Source: Paludibacterium purpuratum (GTDB lineage Bacteria; Pseudomonadota; Gammaproteobacteria; Burkholderiales; Chromobacteriaceae). Taken from it: 64,000 nucleotides of DNA. The position numbers were made by a program, and so were the translations under genes. Positions 28,592 to 38,418 of this stretch are shown one piece after another; the first letter of the stretch is position 1, and every line of letters begins with the position of its first letter. The notes beneath the pieces are model-generated. The model did not search any database. It was not told the origin of the DNA and was given only the letters and a program-made list of their open reading frames with translations. The stretch is taken from the NCBI RefSeq assembly GCF_004363805.1, contig NZ_SNZP01000009.1:124001-188000 (forward strand), written 5' to 3'.

Positions 28592-29692
28592 TCATTGTTG
28601 CGAATCGGCGATGACCGGTCGCAAGCAAAAACGCACATCCCGGCCGACCATGCGCACGTCGTCGACCGTCAAACGCCGCTTGTCGGCCAAATCCTGCAAC
28701 GGCGGCCAGGCGAACAGGCCGCGCGCGGCATCGCCGGCGAGCGCCGGCGCCAGGTACAGCACGATCTCGTCCACCAGCCCGGCCTGCATCAACGCGCCGT
28801 TGAGCCCGGCGCCGGCCTCGACCATCAGATGGTTGACGCCGCGCTTGGCCAGTTCGCCCAATAGCGCGGTCAAATCGCGACCGGGAAGCGGTAAAGCCTG
28901 CGCACCGTCCGCCAGATAGGGGGCAAGGCGTCCGTCGTCGTCGACGCAGGTGGCCAACAAGGTATTGCCGCCCTGATAGATCCGACTCGCCGGATCGGTC
29001 TCGAGCCGGCTGTCGAGCACCACCCGCAACGGTTGCGGCGCATCGGGAATCTCGCGCACGGTCAGTTGCGGGTTATCGGCGCGCACCGTACCGCTGCCGG
29101 TCAGGATGGCATCGTGGAAAGCCCGCAGACGCTGTACGTCGCTACGCGCCGCCGGCCCGGTAATCCATTGACTCTTGCCGTTTTGCAGAGCGGTCTTGCC
29201 GTCCAACGTCGCCGCCGCCTTGAGCGTGACCCACGGGCGCGCGCGCTCGACGCGCGACAGAAAACCTCGGTGCACCCGGCGCGCCTCGGCCTCCAGCAAG
29301 CCGCACTCGGTGCGGATGCCCGCCGCCCGCAACATCGCCAGGCCACGGCCGGCGACTTCATGATAGGGGTCGGACATCGCCGCCACCACACGCGTCAGGC
29401 CGTGACGAATCAGCGCCTCGGCGCACGGCGGCGTGCGGCCGTGATGGCTGCAGGGTTCCAGCGTGACATAGGCGGTCGCGCCGGCCGGCGACTCGCCGCG
29501 CGCGGCGCAATCCTTCAGCGCCTGGATTTCGGCGTGATCGCCGCCGGTGCGCACGGTGGCACCGGCGCCGATCAGCCGCCCGTCGCGTACCAGCACGCAG
29601 CCAACGCCGGGGTTGGGCGCGGCGCGGCGCGTGGCGGCCTCGGCCAGGCGCAACGCTTGTTGCATATATTGGTGGTCTTCGGAACTGAACAT
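28592..29692 (-). CDS. ribD: Bifunctional diaminohydroxyphosphoribosylaminopyrimidine deaminase / 5-amino-6-(5-phosphoribosylamino)uracil reductase
   Basis: The 366-residue riboflavin enzyme has an N-terminal zinc deaminase domain (HAEIQALKDC and EPCSHHGRTPPCAEAL provide the zinc ligands and catalytic Glu) and a C-terminal NADPH reductase domain (GSGTVRADNPQLTVR, VEAGAGLNGAL). It catalyses two consecutive steps of riboflavin synthesis. The ATG at 29692 fits the family length; the frame remains open upstream. It follows nrdR and a GNAT gene, preserving the common nrdR-ribD linkage. No FMN riboswitch was seen. Confidence 0.96.
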   Translation of the reverse strand: MFSSEDHQYMQQALRLAEAATRRAAPNPGVGCVLVRDGRLIGAGATVRTGGDHAEIQALKDCAARGESPAGATAYVTLEPCSHHGRTPPCAEALIRHGLTRVVAAMSDPYHEVAGRGLAMLRAAGIRTECGLLEAEARRVHRGFLSRVERARPWVTLKAAATLDGKTALQNGKSQWITGPAARSDVQRLRAFHDAILTGSGTVRADNPQLTVREIPDAPQPLRVVLDSRLETDPASRIYQGGNTLLATCVDDDGRLAPYLADGAQALPLPGRDLTALLGELAKRGVNHLMVEAGAGLNGALMQAGLVDEIVLYLAPALAGDAARGLFAWPPLQDLADKRRLTVDDVRMVGRDVRFCLRPVIADSQQ

Positions 29693-29712
29693 CGCGGGCC
29701 CTTGAACAAAAA

Positions 29713-30273
29713 TCAATCGGGTTGGCGTGCCTGTGCCCGCCATGTCGGCAACAACAGGCCATAGATCGCATGATCCAGCACCCGCGCGCCGATCCACTCG
29801 CGCCCCTGCAGCACGCCCTCGAAAGAGAAACCGAGGCGTTCGGCCAGCGCCCGGCTGGGCAGATTGTCGACCGCGCAGGCGATCTGGATACGGTATAGGT
29901 TGAGCGCATTGAAGCCGAAGGCGATCAGCGCCTGGCAAGCGCGGCGCATAATGCCCCGACCTTGCCAGCGAGTGCCGAGCCAATAGCCGATTTCGCTACG
30001 GCGTTGTGTCGGCTCCAAGGCAAAGAAACACAAGACGCCGGCCGGTTCGTCATCGACCCAGACCAGCAAATTGAGAAACCGCCCCTCGCGATTGCCTTCT
30101 TGCGAGAAGCGGATATAGGTCAGGCTGTCGGCACTGTCGCGCATCTGGTCGAGCCAGGGCATCCACTGCCCGAGCAATGCACGATTGTCGTCGATCAGGG
30201 CAAACAGGCGCTCGGCATCGTCCTCGCACGGTTCGCGCAGCACGATGCCCTCGCCGACTTCGATCTGCATCAT
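29713..30273 (-). CDS. RimJ/RimL-type GNAT acetyltransferase
   Basis: This 186-residue acetyltransferase resembles ribosomal-protein-serine N-acetyltransferase Rim[40 protein letters not shown] (acetyl-CoA loop) and [15 protein letters not shown] are all characteristic. It would acetylate the N-terminus of L7/L12 if a true RimL, but the specificity of this group varies. The start overlaps the end of nrdR by 4 bp, and ribD follows 20 bp later. Confidence 0.85.
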   Translation of the reverse strand: MMQIEVGEGIVLREPCEDDAERLFALIDDNRALLGQWMPWLDQMRDSADSLTYIRFSQEGNREGRFLNLLVWVDDEPAGVLCFFALEPTQRRSEIGYWLGTRWQGRGIMRRACQALIAFGFNALNLYRIQIACAVDNLPSRALAERLGFSFEGVLQGREWIGARVLDHAIYGLLLPTWRAQARQPD

Positions 30274-30734
30274 CCCGGGCGACTGGACTTCTGGACTTCC
30301 TGGATGGCTTCGCTGAATTCGGCCACATCCTCGAAACTGCGATAAACCGAGGCAAAGCGCACGTAAGCCACTTTGTCCATGCGCGCCAGTTCGTTCATGA
30401 CCATCTCGCCGATCTGGCGCGAACTAACCTCGCGTTCGCCCAACTGCAGCAGGCGGTGGCTGATGCGGTCGATGGCCTCATCCACCAGCGTGGTCGACAC
30501 CGGACGCTTGTGTAGCGCCCGCATGAAGCTGACGCGAACCTTCTCGGGGTCGAACTCCGCCCGATGCCCGCCGGTTTTCACCACTTGCGGCATGCGCACA
30601 TCGGCGTTCTCGAACGTGGTGAACCGCTTTTCGCATTTCAGACATCGACGCCGGCGACGGATGCTGGAGCCGTCTTCGTTGACGCGAGAATCGATCACCT
30701 GGGTGTCGGCGTGACCGCAGAACGGACATTTCAT
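30270..30734 (-). CDS. nrdR: Transcriptional repressor NrdR
   Basis: The 154-residue protein has an N-terminal zinc ribbon ([17 protein letters not shown] ... [12 protein letters not shown]) and an ATP-cone domain (about residues 49-140, [14 protein letters not shown]). NrdR senses dATP/ATP and represses ribonucleotide reductase genes. The ATG at 30734 is the conserved start; the open frame extends 16 codons further upstream. It is first in an nrdR-rimL-ribD unit. No nrd genes lie in this window. Confidence 0.97.
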   Translation of the reverse strand: MKCPFCGHADTQVIDSRVNEDGSSIRRRRRCLKCEKRFTTFENADVRMPQVVKTGGHRAEFDPEKVRVSFMRALHKRPVSTTLVDEAIDRISHRLLQLGEREVSSRQIGEMVMNELARMDKVAYVRFASVYRSFEDVAEFSEAIQEVQKSSRPG

Positions 30735-30853
30735 GGCTTTAAACCCCTGGCTACAGTTCGGAAAACTCGATCTTAACAGCAATGATATGCCAAGTTAATG
30801 AGATCGCCATAAAGTGCGCAAATTATGTCTCAATTAGGATGTACAGTAGCAAA

Positions 30854-30891
30854 AACGGGGTGTTGGCGCTAAGAACGCGCAACACCCCGTT
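30854..30891 (-). terminator. Terminator of glyA
   Basis: A 12-bp perfect stem (AACGGGGTGTTG with CAACACCCCGTT) has a 14-base loop and, read on the minus strand, a T tract after it. It separates glyA from nrdR. Confidence 0.88.
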
Positions 30892-30914
30892 CGTTCAGAC
30901 TCGGGCAGAGAAAC

Positions 30915-32165
30915 TTACTTCTGGCCGTATACCGGGAAACGCTTACACATTCCCTTGACCGACTCGGCCACACGGGCGAGCACCGCATCGTCTTGCGGCG
31001 CTTCCAACACGTCGGCGATCAGGTTGGCCAGTTCGCGTGCCTCGTTGTCGCCAAAACCGCGCGTGGTCATGGCCGGGGTGCCGATGCGGATGCCGGAGGT
31101 CACGAACGGCTTTTCCGGGTCGTTCGGAATGGCGTTCTTATTGACGGTGATGTGGGCGCGGCCGAGTGCGGCCTCCGCGTCCTTGCCGGTGATCTGCTTG
31201 GCGCGCAAGTCGAGCAGGAATACGTGGCTCTCGGTCTTGCCCGACACGATGCGCAGGCCGCGCTCGATCAGGGTCTCGGCCATGATTTGCGCATTCTTCT
31301 TAACCTGCTGCTGGTAGGTCTTGAATTCCGGGCTCGCGGCTTCCTTGAACGCCACGGCCTTGGCGGCGATGACATGCATCAGCGGGCCGCCCTGCAGGCA
31401 GGGGAAAATGGCCGAGTTCAGGATCTTTTCGTGTTCGGCGCGCGACAGAATCACGCCGCCGCGCGGACCGCGCAAGGTCTTGTGCGTGGTGGTGGTCACG
31501 AAGTCGGCGAACGGCACCGGGTTCGGGTATTCGCCCGCGGCGACCAGGCCGGCATAGTGGGCCATGTCGACGAACAGGTAGGCGCCGACCGCATCGGCGA
31601 TCTGGCGCATGCGCGCCCAATCGATCTTCAGCGCATAGGCCGAAGCGCCGGCGACGATCATCTTCGGCTGGTGCTCGCGTGCCAACTGTTCGACTTCGGC
31701 GTAGTTGAGCACTTCGTTTTCGTCGAGGCCGTAGGTCACGGCGTTGTACAGCTTGCCCGAGATGTTGACCGAAGCGCCGTGGGTCAGGTGACCGCCATGC
31801 GCCAGGCTCATGCCGAGAATCGTGTCGCCCGGCTTGAGCACCGAGACGTAGACCGCCTGGTTGGCTTGCGAGCCGGAATGCGGCTGCACGTTGGCGTATT
31901 CGGCGCCGAACAGCGCCTTCAGGCGTTCGATCGCCAACGCCTCCACCTTATCGACATGCTCGCAGCCGCCGTAGTAACGCTTGCCGGGGTAACCCTCGGC
32001 GTACTTGTTGGTCAGAACCGAACCTTGAGCTTCCATAACGGCCGGGCTCACATAGTTCTCGGAAGCGATCAGCTCCACATGGTCTTCTTGACGGCGGTAT
32101 TCGTCCTCCATGGCGGCGGACAATTCCGGGTCATACTTGGCAATCGTCATATCGGCTGCAAACAT
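30915..32165 (-). CDS. glyA: Serine hydroxymethyltransferase
   Basis: The 416-residue PLP enzyme interconverts serine and glycine with tetrahydrofolate, the main source of one-carbon units. The PLP lysine lies in [28 protein letters not shown] and [13 protein letters not shown] are family signatures. The ATG at 32165 ([15 protein letters not shown]) matches close relatives; a GTG at 32174 three codons upstream is an alternative. It has its own terminator. No glycine riboswitch is visible in the short leader. Confidence 0.97.
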   Translation of the reverse strand: MFAADMTIAKYDPELSAAMEDEYRRQEDHVELIASENYVSPAVMEAQGSVLTNKYAEGYPGKRYYGGCEHVDKVEALAIERLKALFGAEYANVQPHSGSQANQAVYVSVLKPGDTILGMSLAHGGHLTHGASVNISGKLYNAVTYGLDENEVLNYAEVEQLAREHQPKMIVAGASAYALKIDWARMRQIADAVGAYLFVDMAHYAGLVAAGEYPNPVPFADFVTTTTHKTLRGPRGGVILSRAEHEKILNSAIFPCLQGGPLMHVIAAKAVAFKEAASPEFKTYQQQVKKNAQIMAETLIERGLRIVSGKTESHVFLLDLRAKQITGKDAEAALGRAHITVNKNAIPNDPEKPFVTSGIRIGTPAMTTRGFGDNEARELANLIADVLEAPQDDAVLARVAESVKGMCKRFPVYGQK

Positions 32166-32263
32166 CTTGGGCACATCCCATTGGTGGGTTAACGATAGCG
32201 GCGATTTTACATGATTTGCCTAATGCCGCGCGAGACAAGCAAGGTAAAAAAAAGCATTAAGAA

Positions 32264-33298
32264 TCAAGACTGCGCCGGCTGAACAGTCTCTTCAATTCGA
32301 ACCATTTCCACCTGGCAGTCGCGCATCAACTGCAAGAAGTCTTCCTCGATGCGTTCCACGCGGTCGAGCGGCGCGAGCGGCCAGACGAAACGCTCGTCCC
32401 GATCGGGGGCGTCGGCGCTGCTCACCGCGACATGGATCTCGCCGCCGTGGTGGGCCGACAACGCGACCACCGGCTCCTTGCCCTCGCTACGCAGCTTGCG
32501 CAGCAGCGAACTGACGAACACTTGCTGAGCCACCTCCAGCCGTGCCTGATTGCCGGCCACCAGCGCCTGCATCAGCGGCGCGGGAGCGCGGAAGATCGGG
32601 AACAGCGTCACGCCTTCGGTCTGCAGCGCCTCGCCCAGGAACTTCATCAACACCGTGCCCCAGGCGCCGATGCGCGGCGAGTAGTCCACCGGCGGCGTCG
32701 TTTCGCGGATCGCCACCCCAACCAGATAGCGCAGGAATACGCCCTCCTCCTGCACAGTCACGGCGCTCCCTTCCAGATCCAGCGGCAAACCGCGCGCGGC
32801 ATCGGCCAATTGGCGCGTATAGCGGTACAGTTGCCCCGGGGAAATACCGACCACGGCGTCCGGGTGCAGTAATCGGCCGGACAGGAAAACCTCGGCGCCG
32901 GCGGCGAACACGCCATGCTGGCGCAAAATCGCATTGAGCCCGTCGACGTCGGCGATCCGATCCGGCAAAGTCGCGCGGCTCTTCGAGCCCGCCACCAACA
33001 CCAGCGGTAGCGCGAAGATTTCCGCATGGCGCCCCGGGGCGGCCTCCACCGCCTGGCGCAGCGCCTGCCACAACACCTGATAGGCCGCCCTGGACGGGGC
33101 CATATTGAGCGCCACCGAGATCAGTAGCACCTCGTCGCGCGCCAAGAGATCGTCCATGGCATCGCCGAGCGCCACCCGCTCCAGTTCGCGCACATCGTCG
33201 TCGACCGCGCCGAGCACGGACTGCGCTTGGTGGATCAGGCGGTTGCTGACGCTGGCATTGGGATAGAGGCGTGGATCGGGCAAATGCTTGGTGGTCAT
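32264..33298 (-). CDS. Conserved hypothetical protein
   Basis: The 344-residue cytosolic protein has no signal peptide or membrane segment and no motif I recognise. It reads as a mixed alpha/beta protein with recurring phrases such as EVLLISVALNMAPSRAAYQVLWQAL, LPLVLVAGSKSRATLPDRI and SAHHGGEIHVAVSSADA. The last of these resembles a beta-hairpin sensor or regulatory domain. The ATG at 33298 is preceded by AGGATGACACG, better than the upstream in-frame ATGs at 33316 and 33436. It precedes glyA on the same strand with a 98-bp gap, but there is no direct evidence of linkage. Its function is unknown. Confidence 0.75.
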   Translation of the reverse strand: MTTKHLPDPRLYPNASVSNRLIHQAQSVLGAVDDDVRELERVALGDAMDDLLARDEVLLISVALNMAPSRAAYQVLWQALRQAVEAAPGRHAEIFALPLVLVAGSKSRATLPDRIADVDGLNAILRQHGVFAAGAEVFLSGRLLHPDAVVGISPGQLYRYTRQLADAARGLPLDLEGSAVTVQEEGVFLRYLVGVAIRETTPPVDYSPRIGAWGTVLMKFLGEALQTEGVTLFPIFRAPAPLMQALVAGNQARLEVAQQVFVSSLLRKLRSEGKEPVVALSAHHGGEIHVAVSSADAPDRDERFVWPLAPLDRVERIEEDFLQLMRDCQVEMVRIEETVQPAQS

Positions 33299-33659
33299 CG
33301 TGTCATCCTGGGTCATGCAAAAACGATATTGTCGCACACAAGCATGATCGCTAATACCACCAGCATCTTCGCGACCGAGCTCCCCATTGCGCCTTGGCAA
33401 ACGCCGGTAACCGCAATCCCTCAGACTCCGCCGCAAAAAGCGGTATTCGTTTTCTTACCTCTGCCAGAAAAACCGCGGAACGCCACCATGACCGCATGCA
33501 CAAAACAAATAATTTATCCAATAATTTCAATAAATTACACAAAAAATCTCAGCATACCTCCATGCTTCCCCCTCAAAACCGAGCGATTTTGACATCACCG
33601 CGACAACCGCTATGTAATCGTTTCCACGCTATCCGCCACTCGACTCGATTGGAACCCGC
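33299..33659. other. Divergent intergenic region between the hypothetical gene and the ABC operon
   Basis: This 361-bp stretch has no credible gene. Its right half is AT-rich (about 33490-33600) and probably holds the ABC-operon promoter. TGTAATCGTTTCCA near 33613-33626 partly matches LacI-family operator half-sites (AATCGTTT core, 6 of 8 symmetric), only weak evidence for sugar-responsive control. Confidence 0.5.
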
Positions 33660-34604
33660 ATGAAGATGTACCACTCACTCCTCGCCACCGCCTTGTCCAC
33701 CGCCCTGGCCCTCCCCGCGTTGGCCGCCCCGCACCCGCTGAAATCCGTCGGCGTTGCCGTCAACGATTTGACCAACCCCTTCTTTGTCGCCATGGGCAAA
33801 GGCGCGGCACAGGCGGCCCGACAACTGGGCGGCCCGGGCGTCAAGGTCACCACCGTGTCGAGCAATTACGATCTGCTCACCCAGGTCGGCCAGATCGAAA
33901 ACCTGATTGCCAACAAGACCGACCTCATCCTGATCAACGCGGCAGACCCGACAGGCATTGCGCCGGTACTGAAAAAAGCGCGCGCGGCAGGCATTGCGGT
34001 GGTCGCGGTCGACGTGGGCGCGGAGGGCGCGGACGCCACGGTGATGTCGGATAACAGCATGGCCGGCAAGGAGGCATGCCGGTACATCGTGAAGAAGCTA
34101 GGCGGCAAGGGTAATGTGGTCATCGTCAACGGTCCGCCGGTCACCGCCACTTTTGCCCGCGTGGCCGGTTGCAAGGCGGAGCTGGGCTTAGCGCCGGGCA
34201 TCCGCGTGCTATCCGAAAACCAGAACGGTCGCGGCAACCGCGACGGCGGGATGGCCGTCATGGCCAACCTGCTGACCGCGCATCGCAAGATCGACGCGGT
34301 ATTCGCCATCAACGACCCGACCGCCATCGGTGCCGAGCTAGCGATCCGCCAGGCCCATCGCCGCGACATCAAGATGATCGTTTCGGTGGATGGCGCACCG
34401 GACGGCGAGGCCGCGCTCAAGCGCAAAAACGGGCTATTTGCCGCAACCGCCGCGCAAGACCCCTACCTGATCGCCCAGAAGGCGGTGCAACTCGGTTACG
34501 ACATCCTCAACGGCAAACGTCCGGCACAGCCGGTGGTCCTGATCCCGACGCCCCTCGTCACCGCCGACAACGTCGAACGCCACACCGGCTGGGCCAAGCG
34601 CTAG
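33660..34604 (+). CDS. Ribose-type sugar ABC transporter, periplasmic binding protein
   Basis: The 314-residue precursor has a signal peptide (LALPALAA, cleavage near 22) and a type I periplasmic-binding fold: SVGVAVNDLTNPFFVAMGKGA, IENLIANKTDLILINAADPT, VFAINDPTAIGAELAIRQA. Closest in pattern to RbsB and other cluster-B sugar-binding proteins. The ligand (ribose, or another pentose or hexose) is uncertain. It is the first gene of a three-gene operon with ATPase and permease, and likely the most highly expressed. Confidence 0.88.
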   Translation: MKMYHSLLATALSTALALPALAAPHPLKSVGVAVNDLTNPFFVAMGKGAAQAARQLGGPGVKVTTVSSNYDLLTQVGQIENLIANKTDLILINAADPTGIAPVLKKARAAGIAVVAVDVGAEGADATVMSDNSMAGKEACRYIVKKLGGKGNVVIVNGPPVTATFARVAGCKAELGLAPGIRVLSENQNGRGNRDGGMAVMANLLTAHRKIDAVFAINDPTAIGAELAIRQAHRRDIKMIVSVDGAPDGEAALKRKNGLFAATAAQDPYLIAQKAVQLGYDILNGKRPAQPVVLIPTPLVTADNVERHTGWAKR

Positions 34605-34613
34605 GGAGCAAGC

Positions 34614-36101
34614 ATGAGCGACGTCATTTTGGAAATGTCCGGTATCTGCAAGCGCTTCGGCACGACTCGCGCGCTTGACCAGGTTCATCTGACCGCGCAC
34701 AGCCACGAAGTGCATGCACTGATGGGCGAAAACGGCGCCGGCAAAAGCACGCTGATGAAAATCCTCTCCGGTATTTATCAGCCTGATGCGGGCGAAATAC
34801 GCTTGGCCGGACGGCCGATACGCATTGCCAAGCCCGCCGACGCCCGCCAGGCGGGCATCAACTTGATTTACCAAGAGCTGGCGATCTGCGCCAATCTGAG
34901 CGTGGCGGAAAACATCTTCATGGGGACGGCGCCGCGCGGCCGGTTCGGCGGCATCGACCGCCCACGCATGCGACGCGACGCGCAACGCCTGCTCGACCGG
35001 CTGGGGACGCGTTTCGGCCCGAACACTCCCGCCAGCCGGTTGAGCATCGCCGACTGGCAGCAAGTCGAGATTGCGCGCGCACTGGCTCACCAAAGCCGAA
35101 TACTGGTCATGGACGAGCCCACAGCGGCCTTGTCCGACCGCGAAAGCGGGCGCTTGTTCGAGGTGATCGACACGTTGCGCGATCAAGGCATCGCCATCAT
35201 TTACATCAGCCATCGCATGGAGGAAGTGAGCCGGCTCGCCGACCGCATCACCGTGCTACGCGATGGCTGTTTGGCCGGCAACCTCACGCGCGCGAAAAAT
35301 TCGCCGCAACTGCTGATCGGCATGATGGTCGGCCGCGCGCTGAACCATTTCTACCCGCCCAAGCGTCAAGACGGTTTCGGCCAGGTCATGCTCGACGTCC
35401 AGGGTTTCTGCAGCGACAAAATCGAATCGGCATCGTTGCGGGTGCGCGCGGGAGAAATTCTCGGGCTCGCCGGTCTGGTGGGCGCCGGCCGCACCGAGCT
35501 TGCGCGCCTGATCTTCGGCGCCGACAACCGGCTGCGGGGCCGATTGCGCATCGATGGCACAGACGTCGACATCCGCTCCCCGCGCGATGCCATCCGGCAC
35601 GGCATCGGCTATCTGCCGGAGGATCGCAAGCGCCAGGGCCTGTTCCTACACTTGTCCGCCACCGCCAACATCGCCATGAACGTACTGCATGAGCACGCGC
35701 GCGCCGGCATGCTCGATCGCGCCGCACTCCGCACGCTAACGCGCCAGGCAGTCACGCGACTGGCCATCAAGGCCCGGAGCGGCGAAAGCCTGGTCGGCGG
35801 GCTGTCGGGCGGCAATCAACAGAAAGTGCTGCTGGCGCGCTGGCTTGCCATACGCCCGCGCGTACTGATCCTGGACGAACCGACGCGCGGCGTCGACATC
35901 GGCGCCAAGGTCGAGATCTACCGCATCATGCACGAACTGGCGGCGCAAGGCGTGGCCATCGTCTGCATTTCGAGCGAACTGCCGGAAATCGTCGGCGTCT
36001 GCCACCGCGTGGTCGTGCTGCGGGATGGCCGCGTCGCAGGCGAGCTCAGCGGTAAAGAGGTCGGCCAAGAGGCCATCATGAACCTGGCCACTCGCCACTA
36101 A
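34614..36101 (+). CDS. Ribose-type sugar ABC transporter, duplicated ATPase
   Basis: The 495-residue protein contains two ABC cassettes, as in RbsA/MglA. The N-terminal half has Walker A GENGAGKSTLMK, a degenerate signature SIADWQQVEIARAL and Walker B ILVMDEPTAALSDRE. The C-terminal half has an altered Walker A (GLVGAGRTELARL), signature LSGGNQQKVLLARWL and ILDEPTRGVDIG. It energises import through the adjacent permease. It follows the binding-protein gene by 9 bp and precedes the permease by 14 bp. Confidence 0.93.
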   Translation: MSDVILEMSGICKRFGTTRALDQVHLTAHSHEVHALMGENGAGKSTLMKILSGIYQPDAGEIRLAGRPIRIAKPADARQAGINLIYQELAICANLSVAENIFMGTAPRGRFGGIDRPRMRRDAQRLLDRLGTRFGPNTPASRLSIADWQQVEIARALAHQSRILVMDEPTAALSDRESGRLFEVIDTLRDQGIAIIYISHRMEEVSRLADRITVLRDGCLAGNLTRAKNSPQLLIGMMVGRALNHFYPPKRQDGFGQVMLDVQGFCSDKIESASLRVRAGEILGLAGLVGAGRTELARLIFGADNRLRGRLRIDGTDVDIRSPRDAIRHGIGYLPEDRKRQGLFLHLSATANIAMNVLHEHARAGMLDRAALRTLTRQAVTRLAIKARSGESLVGGLSGGNQQKVLLARWLAIRPRVLILDEPTRGVDIGAKVEIYRIMHELAAQGVAIVCISSELPEIVGVCHRVVVLRDGRVAGELSGKEVGQEAIMNLATRH

Positions 36102-36115
36102 ACCAAGGAGCCGAC

Positions 36116-37129
36116 ATGCCCTCGCTCGCCAACGACTCCCGCGCCGCCGGCGCAGTGCCGTCCCCACGGATGAGCGCGCTCGCCCGCCTTGGCATGCTGC
36201 CGATCCTCATCGTGCTGTACCTGGGGTTTTATCTGCTGACGCTCTATTTCAGCGAGGACGGCAACACCCATTTCCTGACGCTGGACAATACGCTCAACAT
36301 TCTGCGCCAGACGTCGATCAATCTGGTGCTGGCCTCGGGCATGACCTTCGTCATCCTTACCGCCGGCATTGATCTTTCGGTGGGGTCGATACTGGCCGTC
36401 TCCGCGGTGCTGGGCATGCTGACCTCGCTCCCCGACCACAACCAGGCGCTGTCGCTGCCGGTCTTCGTGCTATCCGGGCTCGCGATGGGACTGATAAACG
36501 GCACCATGGTGGCCTTCCTCGGCATCAATCCCTTCGTCGTTACGCTAGGCACCATGACGGCGCTGCGCGGCGCTGCATACCTGTTGGCCGACGGCAGCGC
36601 CATCCTCAACAGCGACATCCCCGCTTTCGAATGGCTCGGCAACGGCAGCCTGCTCGGTGTTCCCTGGCTCGTGTGGATCGCGGCCCTGGTGGTGACCGCG
36701 TCGTGGTTCATTTTGAAACGCACCGTGCTCGGCCTGCATATCTATGCGGTGGGCGGCAATCCGCATGCCGCGTACCTCACCGGGATCCGGGTCGGCCTGG
36801 TGCTGCTGTTCGTCTACGCGATCAACGGTCTGTTTGCGGGATTGGCCGGCGCCATGTCCGCCAGTCGCCTATACGGCGCCAGCGGCAACTGGGGTACCGG
36901 CTACGAGCTCGATGCCATCGCCGCCGTCGTCCTGGGCGGCACCAGCCTATCCGGCGGGATCGGATCGATCTGGGGCACCGCCGTCGGCGCATTGATCATT
37001 GGCGTGATGAATAACGGCCTGACCATCCTCGGGGTATCGTCCTTCTGGCAATACGTGGCCATCGGCGTTGTCATCGTGCTGGCCACCATCCTGGACAAGT
37101 GGCGCCTAAAGCCGAGCGACGGCCAATGA
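36116..37129 (+). CDS. Ribose-type sugar ABC transporter, permease
   Basis: The 337-residue RbsC-type permease has about nine to ten hydrophobic helices and the BPD_transp_2 motifs (ASGMTFVILTAGIDLSVGSI, VVTLGTMTALRGAAYLLADG, AVVLGGTSLSGGIGSIWGT). It forms the membrane channel with the duplicated ATPase. No kinase, isomerase or regulator gene follows, so the imported sugar cannot be named. A terminator candidate lies 190 bp downstream. Confidence 0.93.
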   Translation: MPSLANDSRAAGAVPSPRMSALARLGMLPILIVLYLGFYLLTLYFSEDGNTHFLTLDNTLNILRQTSINLVLASGMTFVILTAGIDLSVGSILAVSAVLGMLTSLPDHNQALSLPVFVLSGLAMGLINGTMVAFLGINPFVVTLGTMTALRGAAYLLADGSAILNSDIPAFEWLGNGSLLGVPWLVWIAALVVTASWFILKRTVLGLHIYAVGGNPHAAYLTGIRVGLVLLFVYAINGLFAGLAGAMSASRLYGASGNWGTGYELDAIAAVVLGGTSLSGGIGSIWGTAVGALIIGVMNNGLTILGVSSFWQYVAIGVVIVLATILDKWRLKPSDGQ

Positions 37130-37607
37130 GCATGCAGGCCGGGCGGTATTTTCGTTTTCAAACATAAGAGTTACATAATAAGCGACAGTTTTTTACATTT
37201 TCGAGCGTGCGCGAAGCGTTGCGATTGACACCCCACAGCCCGCTCGCGATAATCCAGCCACGTTGAGATGCAGCAATTGCTTCTTGATAGTTTCTCCTCT
37301 ATTTCTCCTTTGTAGACTTAGCGCGGACCATTGGCCCGCGCATTTTTTTTGCTTTTTTTCAAAAAGTTACCGCAGAACACCCCGCTATTTTCCACTATCC
37401 GGCCAAGGCCCTCGCAGCCACTCGCACAGCCCCTGGCGATGTCGTATGCACCGGCGATCCATTACTCAATAAAGAATATTGTATACAGTTCGTTTGGCGA
37501 CAAGACAGCAACATAACATGTTCGAAACAATGGAAATCGAACATTTTCAGCCCAAACAGAATGTCATTCAGGTAGCGAAAAAGCAGAAAAATGCCGGGAA
37601 GCCGCGA
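37130..37607. other. Intergenic region with terminator; no gene seen
   Basis: This 478-bp stretch between the ABC permease and a minus-strand binding-protein gene is AT-rich in places and has no convincing coding frame. A short plus-strand frame from 37479 only becomes long by running antisense through the next gene, so it is not called. Confidence 0.6.
37321..37350 (+). terminator. Probable terminator of the sugar ABC operon
   Basis: GCGCGGACC and GGCCCGCGC form a stem with one mismatch around ATT and are followed by eight T residues. Confidence 0.8.
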
Positions 37608-38330
37608 TCAGAGACCGGGCCAGGACTGGTGCAAACGCTTCAAGGTGCCATCCGCCGTCATCCGCGCCAGACCCTGATTGGCCTGCGTCAGCAAAGCGCG
37701 GTCGCCCTTGCGCACGACAAAGACATAGGCGTCTTGGCCAAAGTCCGGACGCGACACCAGCCGCAGCGACGGGTCGCCGGCACTGGCTCGCCGCAAGACA
37801 TGCAAGTCGCCGAACGCCCCTTGGAGATCGCCGGCCTTCAAGTCGGCCAACATGGGCGGCAGGCCGTTATAGCGTCGCAGCGCCGCATCGGGAACGCGCA
37901 GTCGGCGCAGCCAACCGATCGCGCTGCTGTCGATCAGCACGCCGATGCCGTCGATGGCGCGCACGTCGTCCTTGCCGCCATGCGCCGGCACCAACAGCAC
38001 CTGGGGCTCATAATGATACGGCTGGGAAAGTTCGAAACGCGCGCGGCGCTCCGGCGTATCGGCCACGGCGGAGACCACCATGTCGACCCGTCCGTCGGAC
38101 AAGGCGCCGAGTAACTGCGGCCACGGCAGGTTGACCAACTTGACGGTCACGCCTTGGGTCTTGGCCCAAGCGGTCACCACATCGATGTCGAAACCGGACA
38201 GGCGGCCATGGTCGTCGACCGACTCGAAAGGTGCATAGCTGGCGTTGATACCCACTCGCACGACCCCGGCTGCCCACACCGGCGACAGACACAGCAACCA
38301 CCCCAACAACATCAATTTGATCGATTTCAT
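37608..38330 (-). CDS. Periplasmic solute-binding protein, amino-acid (SBP_bac_3) type
   Basis: The 240-residue precursor has a signal peptide (LLCLSPVWA, cleavage near 21) and a type II periplasmic fold: VRVGINASYAPFESVDDHGRLSGFDIDV, LSDGRVDMVVSAVADTPERR, LARMTADGTLKRLHQSWPG. It matches polar-amino-acid binding proteins, but no permease or ATPase genes are adjacent. It may be an orphan binding component or a sensor-like relative. The ATG at 38330 gives a proper signal peptide. It lies downstream of ilvD but is separated from it by a terminator. Confidence 0.88.
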   Translation of the reverse strand: MKSIKLMLLGWLLCLSPVWAAGVVRVGINASYAPFESVDDHGRLSGFDIDVVTAWAKTQGVTVKLVNLPWPQLLGALSDGRVDMVVSAVADTPERRARFELSQPYHYEPQVLLVPAHGGKDDVRAIDGIGVLIDSSAIGWLRRLRVPDAALRRYNGLPPMLADLKAGDLQGAFGDLHVLRRASAGDPSLRLVSRPDFGQDAYVFVVRKGDRALLTQANQGLARMTADGTLKRLHQSWPGL

Positions 38331-38357
38331 CGCCTCTCCCGACGGCCGGCTCAACAG

Positions 38358-38388
38358 AAAAAACCGGCCCGGCAAAGCCGGGCCGGGT
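38358..38388 (-). terminator. Terminator of ilvD
   Basis: The stem CCGGCCCGGC/GCCGGGCCGG (38364-38373 with 38377-38386) has an AAA loop; on the minus strand it runs into six T residues. Confidence 0.88.
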
Positions 38389-38418
38389 CGGTTCGTGCAG
38401 GCACGCGACGGGCGTACT

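Noticed and set aside
32166-32263. Glycine or tetrahydrofolate riboswitch before glyA
   Set aside because: The leader is under 100 bases and shows no paired-stem architecture or conserved aptamer core.
37479-38114. A 211-codon plus-strand frame in and beyond the intergenic region
   Set aside because: Most of it is antisense to the periplasmic binding-protein gene, and the unique N-terminal part has no family support.
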